Below, piece by piece: positions 1 through 8,214 of a stretch of 64,000 nucleotides of DNA. Each line of letters starts with the position of its first letter. The stretch's first letter is position 1. The notes beneath the pieces were generated by a model that saw only the letters and a program-made list of their open reading frames with translations, made no database searches and was not told the DNA's origin. Position numbers and translations under genes: made by a program. Location of the stretch: NCBI GenBank assembly GCA_963798745.1, contig CAWCUF010000003.1, forward strand, positions 434,001 to 498,000, read 5' to 3'. This DNA comes from Prado023 sp963798745 (GTDB taxonomy: Bacteria; Actinomycetota; Actinomycetes; S36-B12; CAIYMF01).

Positions 1-354
1 CAGGCGCGCCGCAAGGGCTCGCCGCTGCGCGATGTGGCCTCCATGCTGCGCAGCTTCGACTACGCCCGCCGAGCCGCCGCGGATCAGGCCACCCAGCACG
101 AGGGTGACCTGGAGCGGATGGCACCGGCTGCCGCGGCGTGGCTGGAGTCCACCCGTGAGACCTTCCTGGCCGGCTACCGGGAGGAGGCCCTTGAGGCGGG
201 CCTCTACCCCGACGCGCAGTCCTTCGACGCCCAACTGCCGCTCATCGAGCTGTTCAAGCTGCAGAAGGCGCTCCAGGAGCTCCGCTTCGAGCTCGACCAC
301 CGCCCCGACTGGGTCAGCATCCCGCTGCGCGGGCTCACCTCGATGTTCCAGTAG
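1..354 (+). CDS. Maltokinase-type protein, C-terminal fragment (5' end outside window)
   Basis: The window opens inside this reading frame, and only the last 117 residues are present, ending in TAG at 352-354. The segment reads as the C-terminal helical part of actinobacterial maltokinases or the kinase domain of trehalose synthase fusions. It has DVASMLRSFDYARR followed by a helical stretch and then the closing FELDHRPDWVSIPLRG, which is characteristic of the end of that family. Maltokinase phosphorylates maltose to maltose-1-phosphate, the donor used by GlgE for alpha-glucan synthesis. Whether this is a free kinase or a TreS-Pep2 fusion cannot be told from the fragment. Confidence 0.7.
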   Translation, partial: QARRKGSPLRDVASMLRSFDYARRAAADQATQHEGDLERMAPAAAAWLESTRETFLAGYREEALEAGLYPDAQSFDAQLPLIELFKLQKALQELRFELDHRPDWVSIPLRGLTSMFQ

Positions 355-440
355 CCGGCCCGTCCCGCCCGGGGCAGTCCCGCCACAACGGACGTGCGAG
401 GATCAACCCACCGGTACCCACCACGAAGGGAACAACCACC

Positions 441-656
441 ATGGGCAAGTACGACCTCACGACCACGACCCTCGGCGAACTGCTCGAGGACCCCGAGGTT
501 GTGGCGATCATGGAGAAGCACGCCCCAGGCATCACCTCCAACCCGATGCTGGGCATGGCCAAGGGCATGCCGGCCGCGCAGGCCGTGGGCATGGCCGGCG
601 GGATGATCGGACAGGACTCGGTCTCGGCGATCATGGCCGATGTCGAGGCGCTCTAG
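441..656 (+). CDS. Small helical protein resembling hydrolase C-terminal domains (71 aa)
   Basis: The ATG at 441 is preceded by a purine-rich RBS (gaaggga) and ends at 656, 84 bp after the maltokinase-type gene, so it may be cotranscribed with it. The protein has TLGELLEDPEVVAIMEKH, then HAPGITSNPMLGMAKGMP. From memory, this resembles a short all-helical module found at the C-terminus of secreted esterases and glycosidases; here it stands alone. There is no signal peptide and no catalytic motif. The function is unknown. The resemblance is recalled from the family's typical wording, not searched. Confidence 0.6.
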   Translation: MGKYDLTTTTLGELLEDPEVVAIMEKHAPGITSNPMLGMAKGMPAAQAVGMAGGMIGQDSVSAIMADVEAL

Positions 657-681
657 TCCGGACGCGCTCCAGGCTGAACTG

Positions 682-716
682 CACAGGGCGGGGTCGCTGC
701 GGCGCCCCGCCCTGTG
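682..716 (+). terminator. GC-rich hairpin, likely terminator
   Basis: A perfect 12-bp inverted repeat (682-693 with 705-716, arms cacagggcgggg) has an 11-nt loop. It lies 26 bp after the small CDS that ends at 656 and before the MFS gene at 819. No T-run follows, which is common for actinobacterial terminators. Confidence 0.6.
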
Positions 717-818
717 GCATGCGCGGTCGCCCTCCCTCGCTCGGCGGGCTGCGCGGACCCCGCCGGGCAGGCCAGCGACCCCGCAGGGCCGGGGTGAGAG
801 CGACCCCATACTGGTCAC

Positions 819-2084
819 GTGAGCGCCCCTGCCCTGAATCCCCGCAGTCGGCGCGTCCAGATCACCATCCCCCTGGTGCTGGCGATGCTGTCGATGGTCG
901 GTCCGTTCAGCATCGACACACCCTTCCCCGCGTTCGCCGCGATGCAGCGCGACTTCGGCGTCGACTCGACGCAGATGCAATGGGTGGTGACCGCCTACCT
1001 GGCTGCGTTCGCGGTCATGAGCATCTTCCACGGTCCACTGTCGGACGCGGTGGGGCGACGACCGGTGATCGTGGTGTCCATCGCGGTGTACGTGCTGGCG
1101 TCGGTCGGCGCAGCGCTGTCCCCGAGCCTCGGCGTCCTGCTCGCGTTCCGCACGCTGCAGGGGTTCAGCGCCGGTGGGGCCGCGATCGTGAGCCGGACGG
1201 TCATCCGCGACCTGTTCGACGGCGAGCAGGCACAGGTGCTGATGAGCCGCGTGGCGTTGATCTTCGCCCTCGGGCCTGCGATCGCGCCGATCGTGGGCGG
1301 CCTCGTGCTCCAGTTCGGGCCGTGGCAGTGGATCTTCGCCTTCATGGCCACGTTCGGCCTGGCCCTGATCGCCGCGACCATGCTCGTCCTACCTGAGAGC
1401 CATCCTCGCGAGCGCCGGGTCCCGATGCGGCCCCGCTCTGTCCTGGAGGGCCTCGGCGCGGTGGCCCGGCGGGGCTCCTTCCACCGGCTGGCGTGGGCGA
1501 GCACGCTCGCCTTCGGCGCCCAGTTCCTGTACATCGGCGGGGCGGCGATCTTCGTGGTCGACCTGCTCGGCAAGGGCGAGCTCGACTTCTGGATGCTGTT
1601 CGTGCCGATGATCGGCTCGATGATGGTCGGCTCCTGGATCTCGGGCCGGGCAGCCGGCCGGCTCACCGCACGCCGACTGGTGAGCGCGGGCTACACGGTC
1701 TCGGTGGTCGGTGGAGTGGTGGGCTTGGCCCTGGCGGTGTCCCCCCTGGGTGATCGGCTGCCCTGGGCGGTCGTGGGTGCCAGCCTGATCGCCCTGGGCA
1801 ACGGCATGTCCTACCCGAACCTGCAGCTGATGCTGCTCGACCTGTTCCCCGGACGTCGCGGGGCGGTGATGTCCGGTGCGACGTTCGTCACGTTGACGTT
1901 CAACGCGATCGTCGCCGTCGCGGTGACTCCGCTCGTGGCCGTGTCCACCCTCGGCTTCGCGGTCACGGCCATGGTCATGATCGGCGCGGGGCAGCTGTGC
2001 TGGAGCTGGCACTGCGCCGTGGAGGACCGCGACACCGCTGCGGCCGACCACCCGGAGGAGTGGGAACCCACGGACGTCATGTGA
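819..2084 (+). CDS. MFS transporter, Bcr/CflA drug-resistance type
   Basis: A 421-residue membrane protein with a GTG start at 819, chosen because it gives a short cytoplasmic tail before the first helix. Helix 1 holds FSIDTPFPAFAAMQRDFG, which has the D-x-x-x-P-A pattern typical of Bcr/CflA exporters. The loop 2-3 signature GPLSDAVGRRP is the MFS motif A, and helix 5 carries GPAIAPIVGG (motif C, antiporters). Length fits the family. The likely role is proton-driven export of a small toxic compound across the cytoplasmic membrane; the substrate cannot be predicted. It is monocistronic and converges on the gene ending at 2135. Confidence 0.85.
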   Translation: MSAPALNPRSRRVQITIPLVLAMLSMVGPFSIDTPFPAFAAMQRDFGVDSTQMQWVVTAYLAAFAVMSIFHGPLSDAVGRRPVIVVSIAVYVLASVGAALSPSLGVLLAFRTLQGFSAGGAAIVSRTVIRDLFDGEQAQVLMSRVALIFALGPAIAPIVGGLVLQFGPWQWIFAFMATFGLALIAATMLVLPESHPRERRVPMRPRSVLEGLGAVARRGSFHRLAWASTLAFGAQFLYIGGAAIFVVDLLGKGELDFWMLFVPMIGSMMVGSWISGRAAGRLTARRLVSAGYTVSVVGGVVGLALAVSPLGDRLPWAVVGASLIALGNGMSYPNLQLMLLDLFPGRRGAVMSGATFVTLTFNAIVAVAVTPLVAVSTLGFAVTAMVMIGAGQLCWSWHCAVEDRDTAAADHPEEWEPTDVM

Positions 2085-2134
2085 GGCCGTGCGCATACCG
2101 AGCAGCCGTGTGGGCACCCGAATCCACGCCTGGG

Positions 2135-3100
2135 TCAGTTGTGGTCCCACACCTCATGGGGGATCAGGAACAAGTTCTTCTTCACCTTGCGCCGGTCGCA
2201 GGCGACGAGCACGTCGAGTTCGGGCAGGACCACGATCCCCTCCGGCTTGTCCTTGATCCCGGACAGGCGCCAGAGCATCGTTGCTTCGAACTCCCCGCCG
2301 AACGGGTCGGCCGCAGGCTGGGCAGCGGGCACGACGGCCACGGACCGACCCTTGTCACTGAGGAGCACGAGATTGCCCCGCGGGCCGACCTCCGCGTCGC
2401 TGAGGTCCGGACAGGCCCGGCTCATCGCGTCGGTGGGTGCCCAGGCGGCCAGCAGGCTCAGGGCCAGTTCCACGGCGTCGTCTGGCTCAGCTCCCCCGTT
2501 GACTGGGGTGTCGCCCCCCGCTGCCTGGCGCTCGGCGGCCTCCCACCAGGGTTGGCCGGGCGCCAACCAGCGGTCCGCTCCGAAACCCCGGGGTGCCGCC
2601 CCGGCGGGTCCGAACTCCAGCAGTGCCGCCGGGTTCTTCTCCTTGACGATCAGCAGGCGACCGTCGCGGAGGAGCACGACCCCCTCCGCGTGCGATCCTT
2701 GCGGATCGTTCCAGGAGTCGCGCAGGGTGCTGGGACCTGAACCTTCGGGGATGTCCAGGCGGATGTGCGCGAGCACGCGACGAGCCCTGGCGTCGATGTA
2801 CTCGGCCCGACAGGGCTGCTCCTGCACCAGGAGCACGCCGAACGCGCCGTCCACGGCGACCGCCTCCAGCTGCGGATCCTTCGCTGGGATGCGCGTTCCC
2901 CGCGCATGTCGCAGGTCGAGCGTCTGCCAGTCCAGATGGGCAGCTCCGGACTCCGCCTCGGCCCACGCGATGGTGGCGGCATGATCGCCGATTGCCACCA
3001 CCGTCATCCGTCCGTCAGGATTCCTGCCGACGCCCAGGCCGGACACCTCCACCAGGGGAATCGCAGCCAGCGGTTGGGCCGTCACGTCAGTGATGCGCAT
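2135..3100 (-). CDS. Predicted beta-propeller protein (phytase-esterase-like or SdiA-regulated-like), 321 aa
   Basis: The start was placed at ATG 3100 (MRITDV); the open frame extends upstream to 3238, but that segment is arginine/proline-rich and lacks a good RBS. The protein repeats blade-like strands and two EG turns (SHAEGVVLLRDGRLLIVKE and DKPEGIVVLPELDVLVACD), a pattern seen in the esterase-like phytase and SdiA-regulated propeller families. No signal peptide is visible with this start, so it is probably cytoplasmic. It ends with the charged tail RRKVKKNLFLIPHEVWDHN. Function unknown. Confidence 0.6.
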   Translation of the reverse strand: MRITDVTAQPLAAIPLVEVSGLGVGRNPDGRMTVVAIGDHAATIAWAEAESGAAHLDWQTLDLRHARGTRIPAKDPQLEAVAVDGAFGVLLVQEQPCRAEYIDARARRVLAHIRLDIPEGSGPSTLRDSWNDPQGSHAEGVVLLRDGRLLIVKEKNPAALLEFGPAGAAPRGFGADRWLAPGQPWWEAAERQAAGGDTPVNGGAEPDDAVELALSLLAAWAPTDAMSRACPDLSDAEVGPRGNLVLLSDKGRSVAVVPAAQPAADPFGGEFEATMLWRLSGIKDKPEGIVVLPELDVLVACDRRKVKKNLFLIPHEVWDHN

Positions 3101-3321
3101 GCGTCCCATCCTGACCGATCCGCACCCACGAGGTACCGGCGCCACGAGGTCGGGGCGTGCGTCGACCCACCAGAGGCGCCGAGGAGCGCGACTCCCCGGA
3201 TGATCATCGCGATCGACGATCGCCGCCAGCCACCCCATGGGATGTCCCCGGATGCCCGTACGTTACGGCTTGTCCGCCTTGCGAGTACGGCGCCCCGCGG
3301 GGTGGTGGGCGTTCCCGCGGA

Positions 3322-3810
3322 TCAATGCCTCGTCAAGGTGGTCGCCGCGCCGTTGACCGGGCTGCCGGCCCGACGTGCGCGGCGCTGGCGGCGTCGACGC
3401 AGCGCGGCGGGCAGGGTCAGGACCAGCGCGACGAGCACACCGATGATCGCGCCCAGGCCGTTGGCCAGCAGGTCCCGCTCGTCGGGGACCCGGCCGGGGA
3501 TGCTGCGCTGCGCGAACTCGATCGCGGCAGTCATCGCGAAGGACGCCATGAGCGCCAGCCACCACAGTCGCGTGCCGAACAGCAGGAGCAGGAACATCCC
3601 GACGGGCACGAACAGGGCGATGTTGGCCAGGAACTCCAACTCGTTGTCGTCGACGGACAGCAGGTAGCCGCGCCGCTGCAGCGCGTCCAGGACCCGGTAG
3701 ATGACCGAGATGCTCTCGGTGGCGACGGCCTGCGGGGTCAGCGTCAGCCAGGCGACGAACGCGAGGTAGCCCCCGGTCAGCAGGCTCAGCACGGGATGGC
3801 GATGCAGCAC
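3322..3810 (-). CDS. VanZ-like family membrane protein (162 aa)
   Basis: Four hydrophobic segments are visible, at about residues 8-26, 60-80, 84-98 and 112-133. The key VanZ-family features are the LTLTP after helix 1, NIALFVPVGMFLLLLF in helix 2, and the helix 3-4 connector AIEFAQRSIPGRVPDERDLLANGLGAIIG (a family signature: E-x-x-Q, then D-x-x-D-x-x-x-N-x-x-G). VanZ relatives lower susceptibility to teicoplanin-type drugs in enterococci, but most actinobacterial members have no known role. The C-terminus is an arginine-rich cytoplasmic tail. It is divergent from the aminotransferase starting at 3921. Confidence 0.8.
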   Translation of the reverse strand: MLHRHPVLSLLTGGYLAFVAWLTLTPQAVATESISVIYRVLDALQRRGYLLSVDDNELEFLANIALFVPVGMFLLLLFGTRLWWLALMASFAMTAAIEFAQRSIPGRVPDERDLLANGLGAIIGVLVALVLTLPAALRRRRQRRARRAGSPVNGAATTLTRH

Positions 3811-3920
3811 AGGTCCAGTCTGCCCAATCCGGGCAGACTCAACCCTCGTCCTGCGTGGCCGGCGCGCTCGGCGCTGTGCACAGGGCGAACCTCGGCGAGC
3901 TGGCGGGGCAGGATGGGCCC

Positions 3921-5093
3921 ATGAAGGTCGCCGCCCGAGCCCAGGTGCCCCCGTTCGCGGTGATGGAGATCATTGCTGCGGCGAACGCGCGCCGCACTGC
4001 GGGCCAGTCCGTGCTGAACCTTGCTGCTGGTGAACCGGCGGCGGGCGCCAGCCTGGTGATCAGGCAGCGCGCGGTCGAACTCCTCGCTGCTGGCGGCCTC
4101 GGGTACACCGAGGCGCTCGGGGCACCCGCCCTGCGCGCAGCCATCGCCGGGCACTATGAGGACTGGTACGAAGTCACGCTCGATCCGGGGAGTGTGGCGG
4201 TGACCACGGGGTCCTCGGGTGGCTTCGTCCTGGCCTTCCTGGCGGCGTTCGACGCCGGGGACCGGGTGGCGCTGGCCCGTCCCGGATATCCGGCCTACCG
4301 CAACGTCCTGACCGCACTCGGGTGCGAGGTGGTGGCGTTGGCCTGCGGAGCGCAGACCCGGTTCCAGCCGACGGTGCAGATCCTGGCCGAGGCCCATGCC
4401 CGGCAGCCCCTCGACGGCCTGGTCGTCGCCTCGCCGGCGAACCCGACCGGCACGATGATCGACGCCGCGCAGCTCGAGAGCATCGCTGCCTGGTGCGACG
4501 CGAACGGTGTGCGCCTGGTCAGCGACGAGATCTATCACGGGATCAGCTACACCGCGGCAGAGGTCCCGACCGCGGCGCGCTACCTCGACTCGGGGGCGAT
4601 CGTGGTCAACTCGTTCTCCAAGTACTGGGCGATGACCGGGTGGCGGCTGGGTTGGCTGGTCCTGCCCGAGGAGCTCATCGCGTCCGTGGACGCCCTGGCC
4701 GGCAACTTCGCACTGTGCCCGCCGACCCTCTCGCAGCACGCCGGGATCGCGGCACTGAGTCCGGCGGGGATGACCGCCGCGCGGGAGAGCGTCGAGGGGT
4801 ATGCGCGCACGCGAGGCGCCCTGCTGGCGCGGCTCCCGGAGCTGGGCTGGACCGGGGTCGCCCCCGCGGACGGCGCCTTCTACCTCTACGGCGACGTGTC
4901 GGCCGCTGGCATGGACTCGACCACGTGGTGCGCACGACTGCTCGACGAGGCAGGTGTGGCGCTGACGCCGGGCGCGGACTTCGACCCCGTCGAGGGGCAC
5001 CGCTATGTGCGGCTGTCGTTCGCGACCTCCGTGCAGGTGGTCACCGAGGCGGTCGATCGCATCGTGGGTTGGCAGGACGCCCTGCGCCGGTGA
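3921..5093 (+). CDS. Class I/II pyridoxal-phosphate aminotransferase
   Basis: A 390-residue fold-type I enzyme. ATG 3921 was chosen over the open frame beginning at 3855 because alignment to the family starts with KVAARAQVPPFAVMEII. PLP-binding features are NPTG at 174-177, SDEIYHGISY at 201-210 (the Asp and Tyr that contact the pyridine ring) and the Schiff-base lysine K234 in SFSKYWAMTGWRLGW. The C-terminal R in YVRLSFA would bind the substrate carboxylate. It resembles aspartate/aromatic aminotransferases; the amino donor is not predictable. It is a single gene, followed by a palindrome at 5216-5270. Confidence 0.88.
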   Translation: MKVAARAQVPPFAVMEIIAAANARRTAGQSVLNLAAGEPAAGASLVIRQRAVELLAAGGLGYTEALGAPALRAAIAGHYEDWYEVTLDPGSVAVTTGSSGGFVLAFLAAFDAGDRVALARPGYPAYRNVLTALGCEVVALACGAQTRFQPTVQILAEAHARQPLDGLVVASPANPTGTMIDAAQLESIAAWCDANGVRLVSDEIYHGISYTAAEVPTAARYLDSGAIVVNSFSKYWAMTGWRLGWLVLPEELIASVDALAGNFALCPPTLSQHAGIAALSPAGMTAARESVEGYARTRGALLARLPELGWTGVAPADGAFYLYGDVSAAGMDSTTWCARLLDEAGVALTPGADFDPVEGHRYVRLSFATSVQVVTEAVDRIVGWQDALRR

Positions 5094-5215
5094 CGGGCAG
5101 CCTCGGCTCACGGACCGGGGGGTCGCTTCGGAGCCGATCAGCACACTCTGCGCTCCACCATCAGCCGACGCATCTGCGCCAGCGGTCCCATTCGCGCGGC
5201 GGTCCGCACTCCGTC

Positions 5216-5270
5216 GTCTGATCCGGACAACGGGTGGCCGCCCGCGGGGACACAGGTGTCCGGATCAGAC
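5216..5270. repeat. Perfect 14-bp inverted repeat, dispersed palindromic element (copy 1)
   Basis: The arms gtctgatccggaca (5216-5229) and tgtccggatcagac (5257-5270) are exactly complementary, separated by a 27-bp GC-rich centre containing ggccgcccgcgg. It lies between convergent genes (ends at 5093 and 5326), so it can serve as a bidirectional terminator. A related element lies about 40 kb away at 45334-45376. Confidence 0.75.
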
Positions 5271-5325
5271 AATCGCGCCCGGCGTCATCGCAGCGAACCG
5301 GCCAGCGCCCGGGCACTGTGGGTCG

Positions 5326-5814
5326 TCAGCGCGTGCGCCCGTCAAGGCGCCGGGCCACCCACGCGCCCACGGCGGGCAGGACACCGGGGTGTGGGTGCTC
5401 CCACAGCAGGTCCAACTGGGCCCCGACCTCGTCGGGCACCTCGAGGACGTCTCGGTAGACATCTGCCCAGGCCACCTGGGGCACCTTCGCTGCCAGCCGT
5501 TCTCCGGTGATCCGTCGGTCCAGCGGCAGCAGGTGGTCCCACTCGATGAGCACGTGGGTCCCCAGGGTCCCGGGACGGTCGGTGGCACCGGCGGTGAACG
5601 GGGCGCTGCCTACGGTCCCGCGCCCCACGAGGCCGCGGGTGCGGCCCTGGAGCATCAGGTGCACCACCGTCTCCACCGCGGGCACCGGTCCCGCGCCCAG
5701 ATGCCACGGCGTGGTGACCCCGCCGGCGAGGGTCGCTTGAGTCAGGGCGCGATCGTACGGCGGTACCCAACGGGTGCCGCGGTCGGGGTCCCAACCCAGG
5801 ATGACCGTTCCCAT
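5326..5814 (-). CDS. Standalone EVE/PUA-like domain protein (162 aa, tentative)
   Basis: The start was set at ATG 5814 (MGTVILGWDPD). The layout is an N-terminal ILGWDPDR strand, a central RGLVGRGTVGSAPF turn, HVLIEWDHLLPLDRRI, and a closing AQLDLLW. This matches the N-terminal modified-base-reading (EVE-like) domain often found fused to HNH endonucleases, where it is thought to bind modified cytosines. Here the domain stands alone with no nuclease motif downstream. A role in reading nucleic-acid modification is inferred. The neighbours (palindrome, acyl-CoA dehydrogenase) give no context. Confidence 0.5.
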   Translation of the reverse strand: MGTVILGWDPDRGTRWVPPYDRALTQATLAGGVTTPWHLGAGPVPAVETVVHLMLQGRTRGLVGRGTVGSAPFTAGATDRPGTLGTHVLIEWDHLLPLDRRITGERLAAKVPQVAWADVYRDVLEVPDEVGAQLDLLWEHPHPGVLPAVGAWVARRLDGRTR

Positions 5815-5931
5815 GCCTCCAGTGTGCCCGCTGCACGAGCGCGAAAACCCGACGGCATCGGCAATTGCGCCGTTCGAGCACCACCGTGTGGCGCAAGTCA
5901 CCTGGGCTCACAACGCACCGTGAGCGGACCT

Positions 5932-7731
5932 TCAGAACCAGCCGGGCCTAGCGTCCAGGGTGGTTCGGTCGAGGCTGTCGAGCAGGTCGAACTGGGGACC
6001 GGTCGCGGGCAGCTCGTAGCGGTAGAAGTAGCGTGCCGCGGCACGCTTGCCGTCGTAGAAGTCGCCCTCCCGGTCGCCGACGGCCAGGAGCTGCTCGAGC
6101 CAGATCCAGGCGATCACCACATGACCGACCGCCTCCAGGTAGATCGACGAGTTCGCCAGCGCGACCTGCGGGTCGCCACGCGACCACAGCGTCGCGGTGG
6201 TGGCCGCGACGCGGGCGACGGCGGCACCGAGCTGGTTCGCGTACTCGGCGGCGTCCCCACCCGCGCGCATGCCCCGGGTGACGGCCTCGCCGATCGTCTC
6301 ACCCAACAGGGCCAGACCCGCGCCGCCGCCCATGACCACCTTGCGGCCCAGGAGGTCGAGACCCTGGATGCCATGGGTGCCCTCGTGGATCGGGTTGAGG
6401 CGGTTGTCGCGGTAGAGCTGCTCGACGTCGAACTCACGGGCGTAGCCGTAGCCGCCGAGCACCTGGATGGCCAGACTGTTGGCGCGCAGGCACCACTGCG
6501 ACGGCCAGGACTTGGCCACGGGGGTGAGCACGTCGAGCAGCAGGGCGGCTCGGTCCCGCGAGTGGCCCTCAGGGGCGGTGTGCTGCTCGTCGACCAGCTT
6601 CGAGCAGAACAACCCGAGCGCCAGGGCACCCTCGACGTAGGACTTCTGGGCCAGCAGCATCCGGCGGATGTCTGCGTGCGCCATCAGCGGGACCGGCTCA
6701 GCAGCGGGGTCCTTGGCGCCCAGCGCGCGGCCCTGGGTGCGGGTCCGCGCGTAGTCCAGGGACTGCAGGTATCCGGCGTAGCCCAGTGAGGTCGCAAGGA
6801 ATCCGACGCCGATGCGGGCCTCGTTCATCATGTGGAACATGTACGCCAGACCCTGGTTCGGCTCGCCGAGGAGGTAGCCGACCGCACCGGTCTGCCCACC
6901 GGGCGCGAAGGTGCCGTCCCCGAAGTTCAGGGCCGCGTTGACCGTGCCACGGTTGCCCATCTTGTGGTTCAGGCCGACCAGGGCCACATCGTTGCGCTCC
7001 CCGAGCAGCCCGTCGTCGCCGACGAGGAGCCTGGGGACGATGAACAGCGAGATGCCCTTCACGCCGGCTGGGCTGCCCGGGATCTTCGCGAGGACGAGGT
7101 GCACGATGTTCTCGCTGAGTTCGTGGTCGCCGCCGGAGATCCACATCTTGGAGCCGGTGAGGCGGAAGGTGCCGTCGTCCTGTGGCACGGCCCTGGTCGT
7201 GATGTCCGCCAGCGAGGACCCGGCCTGGGTCTCGGACAGGCACATGGTGCCGAAGAAGCGGCCCTCGAGCATCGGGGGGACGTAGGTGGCGATCTGCTCG
7301 TCGCTGCCGTGCGCGACGAGCAGGCTGGCATTGGCCATGGTGAGGAACGGATAGGCCGAGCTGCCTGCGTTGGCCGCCTGGAACCAGGCCATGGCGGCTC
7401 GTAGGACCGTGACCGGCAGTTGCATCCCACCCACCGACTCGTCGAAGCCCGCTGCGATCAGCCCGGTCCCGGCGAACAGGTCCAGCGCCGCCTTGACCTC
7501 GCCGATCATCTCGACGCGGCCGTCGGCCCCGATCTGCGGCTCGTGGGCATCGGCCTTCTTGTTGTGGGTGGCGAAGTGCTCGGTGGCCAGCCGCGCGCTG
7601 AGGTCCAGCACGGCGTCGAAGGTCGCGCGGGAGTGTTCGGCGAAGCGGTCGCGGGAGGTCAGCGACTCCACGTCCAGCCAGTCGTAGAGCAGGAAGTCGA
7701 GGTCGCGCCGGGACAGAACTGGAACGGGCAT
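5932..7731 (-). CDS. Acyl-CoA dehydrogenase, long (599 aa) type
   Basis: The start at ATG 7731 (MPVPVLSRRDLDFLLYDWL) follows GAGGGGAAAAG; the frame is open upstream to 7803 but unlikely to be translated. Visible parts are an N-terminal alpha domain, the flavin/acyl-binding middle domain with MCLSETQAGSSLADI and GSKMWISGGDHEL, and the catalytic-base region LNPIHEGTHGIQGLDLLGRK. An extra C-terminal domain of about 120 residues follows, as in FadE5- and DmdC-type enzymes (methylthiopropionyl-CoA dehydrogenase). It should oxidise acyl-CoA to enoyl-CoA with FAD; chain length is not predictable. It is a single gene. Confidence 0.88.
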   Translation of the reverse strand: MPVPVLSRRDLDFLLYDWLDVESLTSRDRFAEHSRATFDAVLDLSARLATEHFATHNKKADAHEPQIGADGRVEMIGEVKAALDLFAGTGLIAAGFDESVGGMQLPVTVLRAAMAWFQAANAGSSAYPFLTMANASLLVAHGSDEQIATYVPPMLEGRFFGTMCLSETQAGSSLADITTRAVPQDDGTFRLTGSKMWISGGDHELSENIVHLVLAKIPGSPAGVKGISLFIVPRLLVGDDGLLGERNDVALVGLNHKMGNRGTVNAALNFGDGTFAPGGQTGAVGYLLGEPNQGLAYMFHMMNEARIGVGFLATSLGYAGYLQSLDYARTRTQGRALGAKDPAAEPVPLMAHADIRRMLLAQKSYVEGALALGLFCSKLVDEQHTAPEGHSRDRAALLLDVLTPVAKSWPSQWCLRANSLAIQVLGGYGYAREFDVEQLYRDNRLNPIHEGTHGIQGLDLLGRKVVMGGGAGLALLGETIGEAVTRGMRAGGDAAEYANQLGAAVARVAATTATLWSRGDPQVALANSSIYLEAVGHVVIAWIWLEQLLAVGDREGDFYDGKRAAARYFYRYELPATGPQFDLLDSLDRTTLDARPGWF

Positions 7732-7906
7732 CTTTTCCCCTCTGATGCGCAGAGCTCTCGATTCGGCACCTTCAGTGAAGCGTTCGAACCGGCCGACTGT
7801 CAAAGCTCAGGGATGCCACGACGGCGCGGGGTGGCTCGAGCGCGGGGGCGGCGTCGATCGGCGGCCCCGAACTCGGGCGACCTGGGACGAGTCGTCCGCT
7901 GCGCGC

Positions 7907-7934
7907 TTGCTCGTAACGGGTTTCTGCGTAGGTT
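7907..7934 (+). promoter_or_regulatory. Candidate sigma-70-like promoter for the repeat-peptide operon
   Basis: TTGCTC at 7907-7912 and TAGGTT at 7929-7934 are separated by 16 bp. A transcript starting near 7941 would have a leader of about 28 nt with the RBS ggagg before ATG 7969. This was read by eye; the spacing and short leader support it, but it is not proven. Confidence 0.4.
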
Positions 7935-7968
7935 GGGCACGTCCCATCCCATCAACCGGAGGAGTCAC

Positions 7969-8214
7969 ATGAGCATCAACGACGACGACATCACCACCGA
8001 AGCCGCTTCCGCGGGCGAAGGCACCGCAGACGGCGGCGCCAACCCCGAAGGCCACGACGGCGGCGCAGACGGCTCCGCAGGTGAAGGCACCGCAGACGGC
8101 GGCGCCAACCCCCAGGGCCACGACGGCGGCGCAGACGGCTCCGCAGGTGAAGGCACCGCAGACGGCGGCGCCAACCCCCAGGGCCACGACGGCGGCGCAG
8201 ACGGCTCGGCTTGA
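7969..8214 (+). CDS. Tandem-repeat peptide (81 aa), candidate multi-core precursor peptide
   Basis: ATG 7969 follows a strong RBS (cggaggag). The first 14 residues (MSINDDDITTEAAS) look like a short acidic leader. The rest is three copies of a 22-residue unit, each containing GEGTADGGANP and then GHDGGADGSA; units 2 and 3 are identical and unit 1 differs only at E for Q (and alternative codons). Residues are almost only G, A, D, S, T, N, E, P and H, with no hydrophobic core, so it cannot fold as an ordinary enzyme. Its TGA overlaps the TTG start of the JmjC oxygenase (TTGA), so translation is coupled. I infer a modified peptide, each repeat offering one His, one Asn and three Asp. Alternative: a structural or metal-binding low-complexity protein. 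Confidence 0.7.
   Translation: MSINDDDITTEAASAGEGTADGGANPEGHDGGADGSAGEGTADGGANPQGHDGGADGSAGEGTADGGANPQGHDGGADGSA
8011..8208 (+). repeat. Three 66-bp in-frame tandem repeats
   Basis: Units lie at 8011-8076, 8077-8142 and 8143-8208. The last two differ by a single base at the final codon, and the first carries a few synonymous changes and GAA for CAG. The unit length is a multiple of three, so copy number can vary without breaking the frame. Confidence 0.9.

Noticed and set aside
5005..6789. Long open frame (594 codons) on the plus strand over the acyl-CoA dehydrogenase
   Set aside because: Composition and family signatures belong to the minus-strand enzyme; the plus-strand frame is a GC-driven shadow.
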